Source: Oehlia diaphana (taxonomy: Eukaryota; Glomeromycota; Glomeromycetes; Glomerales; Glomeraceae). Taken from it: a stretch of DNA of 64,000 bases. This document shows, one piece after another, positions 58,501 through 64,000 of the stretch. The stretch spans positions 20,395 through 84,394 of the forward strand of contig QZLH01000037.1 of NCBI GenBank assembly GCA_003833135.1, written 5' to 3'. A model generated the notes under the pieces. It was not told the DNA's origin. It searched no databases and worked only from the letters and a program-made list of their open reading frames with translations. Within the stretch, counting starts at the first letter, position 1; each line of letters opens with the position of its first letter. Made by a program: the position numbers and the translations under genes.

Positions 58501-58784
58501 GGGAAAAGGAAAGGGAATGAGGGAGGCATTCCCATCATGCTGCTGTGAGTGTTCTATATATTTAATAAATTCCATATTAAGTTATATTACCTTTTAGATT
58601 TCCCATTCAAGATATATTTGAATTGGATATGTAAAGGCAGCTAAGCATTTATCTTGTACAGTACATCATTGGCAAATTTAGAGCCAGATCAAGGTCAATT
58701 GGAATACATAATATTAAAACAATAAAAGGAATATCAAATTTATTTTTACTGGAAGTGGCCAGTTTCAGGTGGAATGATAGGCTC

Positions 58785-58975
58785 TATAAAAACGAAATGT
58801 GTTGAATTTGTTTTATATTTGTGCTCATGTGCAATAAATGTCTAAAAAAGCACTATTTTGTTTAATTTTTGTTTTTTTGTAATAAGACATAAATCGGATA
58901 AAATGGCGCTTTTTTAGACATTTATTACACATGAGCACGAATTTAAAATAAATTTCACATATTTCATTTTTATAG
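58785..58975. mobile_element. Foldback element: near-palindrome of about 190 bases
   Basis: The left arm (CTATAAAAACGAAATGTGTT ... GTGCTCATGTGCAATAAATG TCTAAAAAAGC) is the inverted copy of the right arm (GCTTTTTTAGACATTTATTA ... CATTTTTATAG), with about 40 bases of loop. A solo arm sits at 42155-42230. Transcripts would form a long hairpin. Confidence 0.8.
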
Positions 58976-60157
58976 GGAATGTATTTGTGCAATTTATTGC
59001 TATTTAATATAATTAAAAGTTATCATTATTAATACCAAAAAATGCATCCTATTGTTATTGACGAAAAAAATATAATTTTAAAAAAAAAATCGTTGTGCCC
59101 CATTGTTATCAGGAAAAAAAATCAAAAAGACCATATCGGAATCTAATTAGTAAATATCTGACATGAATACTTTGGGTCATCCGGGATCAAACTTTCAGGA
59201 CCTTCGATCTAATCATAAAAAGAGTACATAGTTAGTTATAATAGTATTAGTAATCGACAAACGAGCTAATTAATTTTTTTTTAATTTCAGTAATAAATAC
59301 GGAGTAGATGTTATCGTGTGAAACAATATCATGTGAAATGAGAATATTATAGCTTTTTTTAAATATCCTTTAAATTTTGGTAATAAAAACTACGATAATT
59401 TCAGTCAATAACGATTCTCGTATCTGTCAGGATTTTGTACCAGACACATCAAGTTTTCATAGTACGATCATTCATCATTCGTTTGCCAGAAATTAGTATG
59501 AAAGTATGAATTTGGATGATCAATTACCACATGCAGTTTAAGGAGGTAGTACGATTATTTTACTATAATTTTAAAATGATAAAAAGAAATAGAAATGATC
59601 GGTATTCATATTGATTTACTGATCCAAAAATTTTAACTAAAAATTGACAGATAATAAATTATTAACAGATTTTAAACAATTTTTTAAACGGATAATCTAA
59701 ATATGTCAGAATTTTTTTAGTTAAAAGTTTGATACGTACTCGCCGATACATGCTGTGTCATATGATAATCGTGAAGACACTTCTCACTTCCAACCAATAG
59801 AAGCAGGATCTTCTGAACTAATTATACGATAATGTTTCAAATAAAATAAAATACGTGATTTTGGGCGAACTAAAATTTTGCCATAATTTCGAATTCCTTT
59901 TTCGTCGTGTAATATCAATAGTAAAGAAATACCCCGTTCTCTTCATGTGATAAAAACAAAAAAAAGGTCATCACCAATGCACTTTATTGGGAATTATTTA
60001 AATCGTACATACTAACCATGTGTGAACCGTACAATTATTTATGATCTATGCCAAGAACGTCACACGCATTATACTTTTATAAGAAAAGATATTTTTGGGA
60101 AGAAATATAAATAATGTACACACTTAACCATTTGAATTATTAAAATCATAATTCGTC
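58976..60157. other. Intergenic, no gene seen
   Basis: Contains TATCTGTCAGGATTTTGTAC near 59423, a weak relative of the 11.3/38.8 kb dispersed repeat. TATAAATA at about 60107 may be the TATA box of the next gene. Confidence 0.4.
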
Positions 60158-60704
60158 ATGAATAAAAAATACTTCATCATTTTACTTGTATTTTTTTTCA
60201 TTAAAAAAATTCATGGTTGTCATCCCTCTGGTTACGTGTGTGATACTAATTCAAATTATAGTATGTTAATTTTCTAATTTACTATTGTTCATAATTCTTC
60301 TGGTAAAAAAAGTTGACAATTTTTTTTTTTTTTTTTTAGAATGTGGTGTTCAGGTTATAGATTCCAATTTGTTACCAAATTCTATACTTAACATGACAGT
60401 TCAATCTCCTGATATGAAAGACGGTTTGGGAGTATCAGCAATAGGCCACTTTAGTATGCAAATTGATAATGTCGGTGGGTATAAATTTTTTAGTAAACCT
60501 CAATGGGTTAATGGTTGTCATTGTTCCGAATGCGACCATATACCTCTGCAATACACAATCTTAGAGAAATTTGGTTTATCAACACCTCCAAAAGGAACTT
60601 GGTATGATATTTGGATTTCAATATATTGGAGTTGTGGAGATGACGTTTCACGTAGTTGGGAGTGTATTAGTGAAGATATACACTACCGAGGTTATGTCAA
60701 GTAG
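60158..60704 (+). CDS. Small secreted cysteine-containing protein, two exons
   Basis: Exons 60158-60260 and 60340-60704 (intron of 79 bases, GTATGT donor and TTTTAG acceptor) join in frame to 155 residues. The first 20 residues (MNKKYFIILL...KIHG) are a signal peptide, so the mature protein starts CHPSGYVCD. Eight cysteines follow, including CHCSEC in the middle and WSC...WEC near the end. The body has many aromatic residues (GTWYDIWISIYW) and reads like a compact beta-rich extracellular domain. I recognise no family. A secreted role is inferred from the signal peptide only. This start was chosen because it supplies the signal peptide and a clean splice. Confidence 0.75.
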
Positions 60705-60899
60705 AAACTAATTGGTACCGATATTTTTGTTTTATTTATTTTATTTTAATTTATTTTTATAATTATAATTATTATTTTAGTTTATAGTCCATTAATGTTA
60801 AAATTTATTATCATAAATAAAATTTTATAATCATTATAAAAAATATCAATCATTTCCGGTTGTTTGTGCTTAGCACAGAATTTACTATTATCTGAGTCA

Positions 60900-61144
60900 A
60901 AACATTAAAACTACACCTAAGCATTTTCTGGCCCTCAAGTGAATCATCCCTTCTTCAAGGGAAATGTCTGACCTTCAATAACTTGAGTTCTTTAGAAGCA
61001 ACGTTATCGAAAAAAGGGATTTTGTTTCTCCTTAATAACGTCCTTGAAAAAACTAACTAGCTTCATTGTATCTATTTCAACTGCGAATGCATTTTCATAA
61101 GAGTTTTCTTCTGTAACCAAAAAACTAAGAGTAATAGTTGACAT
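60900..61144 (-). pseudogene. Crinkler N-terminal fragment
   Basis: From the ATG at 61144: MSTITLSFLVTEENSYENAF, AVEIDTMKLVSFFKDVIKEK and, after a frame change, FDNVASKELKLLKV. This is the order of the CRN ubiquitin-like header (A-F-x-V-x-I-D, then the L-x-L-x-K-V strand). The C-terminal effector part is absent and the frame is broken within about 50 codons. A second Crinkler remnant besides that at 48-49.5 kb. Confidence 0.7.
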
Positions 61145-61989
61145 GGCGCTTTTATAGTGATATTTGGCTCGGATAAAAAAATGACAACGATTTTTAAATA
61201 GTGTGACGTCCAAGTGATACTGATGTGAAATAAAAATTTACTAGCAAGGATTTTACGTAATACAGACAGGTCAAGTGATTTCACTATTGCGTAATTACAC
61301 GTGACTTTTAATGATACTTTATTATTTATCATTAGATTCGTCTTGTTGAGGCGATTCCAATGATATTACGCGTGGTAACTCACATGCCATTCTGAAAATG
61401 GCCTTTCAAGCCCAATTGCCAGTCGAAATAGAAACTATATAAATAAAAAACGTTACCAGAACCGGTTTATAATACATAAAAAATAATATTTGTGAATTAC
61501 ATCACCATTAAATTGTGCGAATAAAAAATTTTTTAACTGCTCATTAGGGAAGAATTAGAAATGTGGATATAGTCTTCATCATCAGACATCTCGTTAAAAT
61601 AGGAAAAAAAATCCGATCTTCTGACCGCGTAAGTTTCTCTGCGGGATAAATTTGGCGGAGGAAGTCGTTACGTATTAGTTATTTACTATTTACTGATCAG
61701 GTAGTATATAAATGGTCATCATCCTTAGTGTACAAACAGTGTACGAGTTTATGATGTGCTGACAATATTCTAGTTATAGCATCGTGACTATGCTGAAGAT
61801 CCAGAATATGGCTTATGTCGCATAGCCTCATAAATTTTAATTCCAAGTTTTGCTTATAATTAAATATTAAATTTCGTGCAAATGCTTTGTTTTTTTTTTA
61901 AAAAAAAAAGTATAACGAACCAGATAAAGTAGCTTGCACGTAAATTATAAAATAAAATAATATTCAGAATTATAATAAAATACAAAATT
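61145..61989. other. Intergenic, no gene seen
   Basis: AT-rich; no supported feature. Confidence 0.4.
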
Positions 61990-62223
61990 ATGGGTTCAAT
62001 AATAATTACAATAATGACTCTCCTTGATTTGCAACTTTCTTCGGTTAGTTCTTACGTCTCACAATTTCAGGCTTATAGAATTAGCCGAGATGGCGAAGCA
62101 AAACTTGATTGTAATATTATTTGTATTGTAAAATCTATTCTTATTTGTATTCTTCTTTTATTATTCTTTGTTTTTACTGTAATAATTTTATGGGATTATT
62201 ATATGAGAAAATTTAAAAAATAA
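61990..62223 (+). CDS. Small single-pass membrane protein, hypothetical
   Basis: An ATG-started frame of 77 residues. An N-terminal hydrophobic stretch (MGSIIITIMTLLDLQL) is followed by a polar loop (FQAYRISRDGEAKLD), then a strong membrane segment of about 23 residues (IVKSILICILLLLFFVF...) and a basic end MRKFKK. No homologue recognised. Basic C-terminal residues suggest a cytoplasmic C-terminus. Could be a real small protein or a chance frame in AT-rich DNA. Confidence 0.45.
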   Translation: MGSIIITIMTLLDLQLSSVSSYVSQFQAYRISRDGEAKLDCNIICIVKSILICILLLLFFVFTVIILWDYYMRKFKK

Positions 62224-62322
62224 TAATTTCAAAGAATAGACAAATGTTTGTTTTCAGTATTTTATAATTAGGTGATATAAAGTAAAAAATTGGTTTTTAT
62301 TTTATATCTTTAATTTGACTGG

Positions 62323-63183
62323 CTACGCGGGTATATCATTTTCACCAATTATGTGTAAGGTAGGTATAGATATAGTACTATAAAATTCCGCTAAACTATA
62401 TGGAACTAAAAAAAAGAAGAGTAAATAGAATGAATATAATTCGAAAACTGAGAAATGTGAGAAAATCGAGAAAACCAAAAGAAAACCGATTTTTATACTT
62501 ACTAATAGCTGATAGACGACATTCTAAAGGAGCCATAGCAGCACTACCCAAAAATAAAAGTTTTAATTCATTACTAAATGGTTTATAACTTATTAAACCA
62601 AAAATTTCATCCATTCCAGAAACAACTTTAAACCAATCATCTTGAGGATCTGCTATTTTATCATTATCAGCTGCTATACGTGTATTATTAACGAACCACT
62701 AATTGACATGAGACCATGAATCATTATATCTGGATAATTTTTCATAAAATTTAAAGAAATAGGCACTCCCAATGACCATCTAACTAATACAATTTTTTTT
62801 CTTTAAAATCATATTCAGAAGAAAGTTTACTAATCAAAGCGAAAAGGTCAGCAGCTTGTAAATCAAGTGAGTATGAGTTACTATTATCAATATTACGATA
62901 ATCATATCTTACAAGATGAAATTTTTTCATAAATTTCAGGGTCAAACCACTGTGGATCCCAACTTATTCTTGATGTTAAAAATCCACTTGAAAATATAAT
63001 TGTGGGATTTTTTTGGATCTCCTTTTTCTTCTACAAAATATTTACACCATTTTTCACTCGTAACATAATAATTTTTAGACCCATCATCCGCGGGAAAGGT
63101 GTATAATGGAACTTGTGCGACGGTTACTGCGGATACGGTGAGAAATGCGAAAACTAAACCCGAAAATAATTTAATAATTTCAT
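62323..63183 (-). pseudogene. Secreted alpha/beta-hydrolase pseudogene
   Basis: From ATG 63183: MKLLNY, then a one-base shift inside the signal peptide (SGLVFAFLTVSAVTVAQVPL), a segment to KYFVEEKGDPKK, more shifts, then SYSLDLQAADLFALISKLSS, VLVRWSLGVPISLNFMKNYP, DEIFGLISYKP and LGSAAMAPLECRLSAI. A GTAAGT donor at 62502 and acceptor near 62406 lead to IPTLHIIGENDIPA and a stop. RWSLG stands where the nucleophile elbow G-x-S-x-G is expected, and GEND supplies the acid strand. Family assignment rests on these two motifs and their order. At least three frameshifts make it inactive. Confidence 0.7.
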
Positions 63184-64000
63184 GTTTAAAATAAATATTT
63201 ATCGGTTAAAGAAAAAAAAAAAAAGATTTTTGTTTATTTCTTTTTTATATAAAAATTTAATCGATTCATTAAATGGTTGATTATGCGTATCAATGATTAT
63301 TATTAAAATGAGAAACCGAAATTGGTTGTGTGTTGACTTATTTTCACCAAAGTTTTTGTATGCACAAGTCCAAAGTAGACATTTCAAGCCAAATTTGGTT
63401 TATTCATTTACAAATTTTTAGAAAATGAAATTTCTGATTATTACAAATGATAAATTAATTTTATGAATGATAAAATTAGTTTTATAATAAGCCTATATTC
63501 CTCAAGACCGAATAAGTAAATGACATGCCAAGTTGTGATCTGAATTCGTGTAACGTATGTTACGGATTGTTATCATAGACCAATTATGTTGAAACAATTT
63601 GACCGGTAAATTAGTATAATTATTTTAAAAAAATATTTGTGGTGCTTTCCAATGGTTTCTCTTTTATCTAATTAACCGGAATTCATCAATCATCATTTTA
63701 TTTCAATATTATAACTGGTTTCAGAGGCGCTTGAATTACAAGAGGTTCGTCAATGATGCTTGTAAATTTTTGAATGTGAGCAAAACCCTAAGACATAATT
63801 TCCGTCTCATCTATACTAATAAACCTTATTGGTCTTCCTGTTATAGCGTGTAAAACCCTATAAGAAATATGTATACGGAAAGGATACGTTTTGTATACAT
63901 TTTATGTACTGTACGTTTCTATAGATTCCGTATACAAAATGTTCAAAAATGAATTGCTTATTAAATATACGGAATTTTTAAAAAAACTAATGTATACGAA
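63184..64000. other. Right edge, no gene seen
   Basis: Several TATACGGA/TCCGTATA motifs (63869-63998) in both orientations suggest the start of an inverted-repeat element that continues past the window. Confidence 0.35.

Noticed and set aside
61072..61332. 86-residue minus-strand frame overlapping the Crinkler fragment
   Set aside because: It is an out-of-frame shadow of the recognisable CRN header.
1..64000. tRNA, rRNA and CRISPR
   Set aside because: Looked for GGTTCRANNCC-type T-arms, conserved rRNA blocks and evenly spaced direct repeats; none convincing.

Overview
The window looks like nuclear DNA of an arbuscular mycorrhizal fungus of the Rhizophagus type (Glomeromycotina). This is inferred from strong AT-richness with long A/T tracts, short GT-AG introns (about 80-260 bases), a cluster of tyrosine-kinase-like genes with an N-terminal zinc-ribbon-like segment, MATA-HMG-type HMG-box genes, decayed Crinkler (CRN) effectors, and genes embedded in inverted-repeat elements. 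Two runs of N mark assembly gaps (30236-30746, 42802-43055).

Layout. 1-480: 5' end of a cationic amino acid transporter, minus strand. 5.0-16.8 kb: three related kinase-like genes (one minus, two plus) sharing one intron position; in all three the catalytic Asp of HRD is Asn. They are separated by inverted-repeat DNA elements and tandem repeats. 17-21 kb: gene-poor, with TA-flanked inverted-repeat elements, tandem repeats, a GC-richer island near 20.2 kb and a purine-rich minisatellite. 21.45-31.8 kb: a diverged tandem segmental duplication of about 5 kb, each copy carrying one HMG-box gene; gap 1 lies in the second copy. 31.8-35.5 kb: gene-poor, with G/T-rich tandem repeats.

35.5-57.7 kb is organised around a family of two-exon genes for cysteine-rich proteins with a signal peptide and a hydrophobic C-terminus (intact at 35.6, 39.4 and 55.3 kb; a broken inverted copy at 46.05 kb; a broken distant homologue at 50.6 kb). 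The family shares a promoter block. A deoxynucleoside-kinase-like gene (53.6 kb) sits next to one copy, and a deleted, internally inverted remnant of it (38.3 kb) sits beside another, so a kinase plus secreted-protein module was duplicated and one side decayed. A 56-residue secreted cysteine-rich peptide gene lies at 43.9 kb. A Crinkler pseudogene (48.1-49.5 kb) and a four-unit repeat array (47.0-47.9 kb) lie between.

57.9-63.2 kb: a decayed gene of unknown function, a foldback element, a two-exon small secreted protein, a Crinkler N-terminal fragment, a small single-pass membrane protein and a broken secreted alpha/beta-hydrolase. The last 0.8 kb holds no recognisable gene. No tRNA, rRNA or CRISPR was seen. 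Overall this is a repeat-rich accessory region where families involved in signalling, DNA binding and secretion expand by local duplication and decay.
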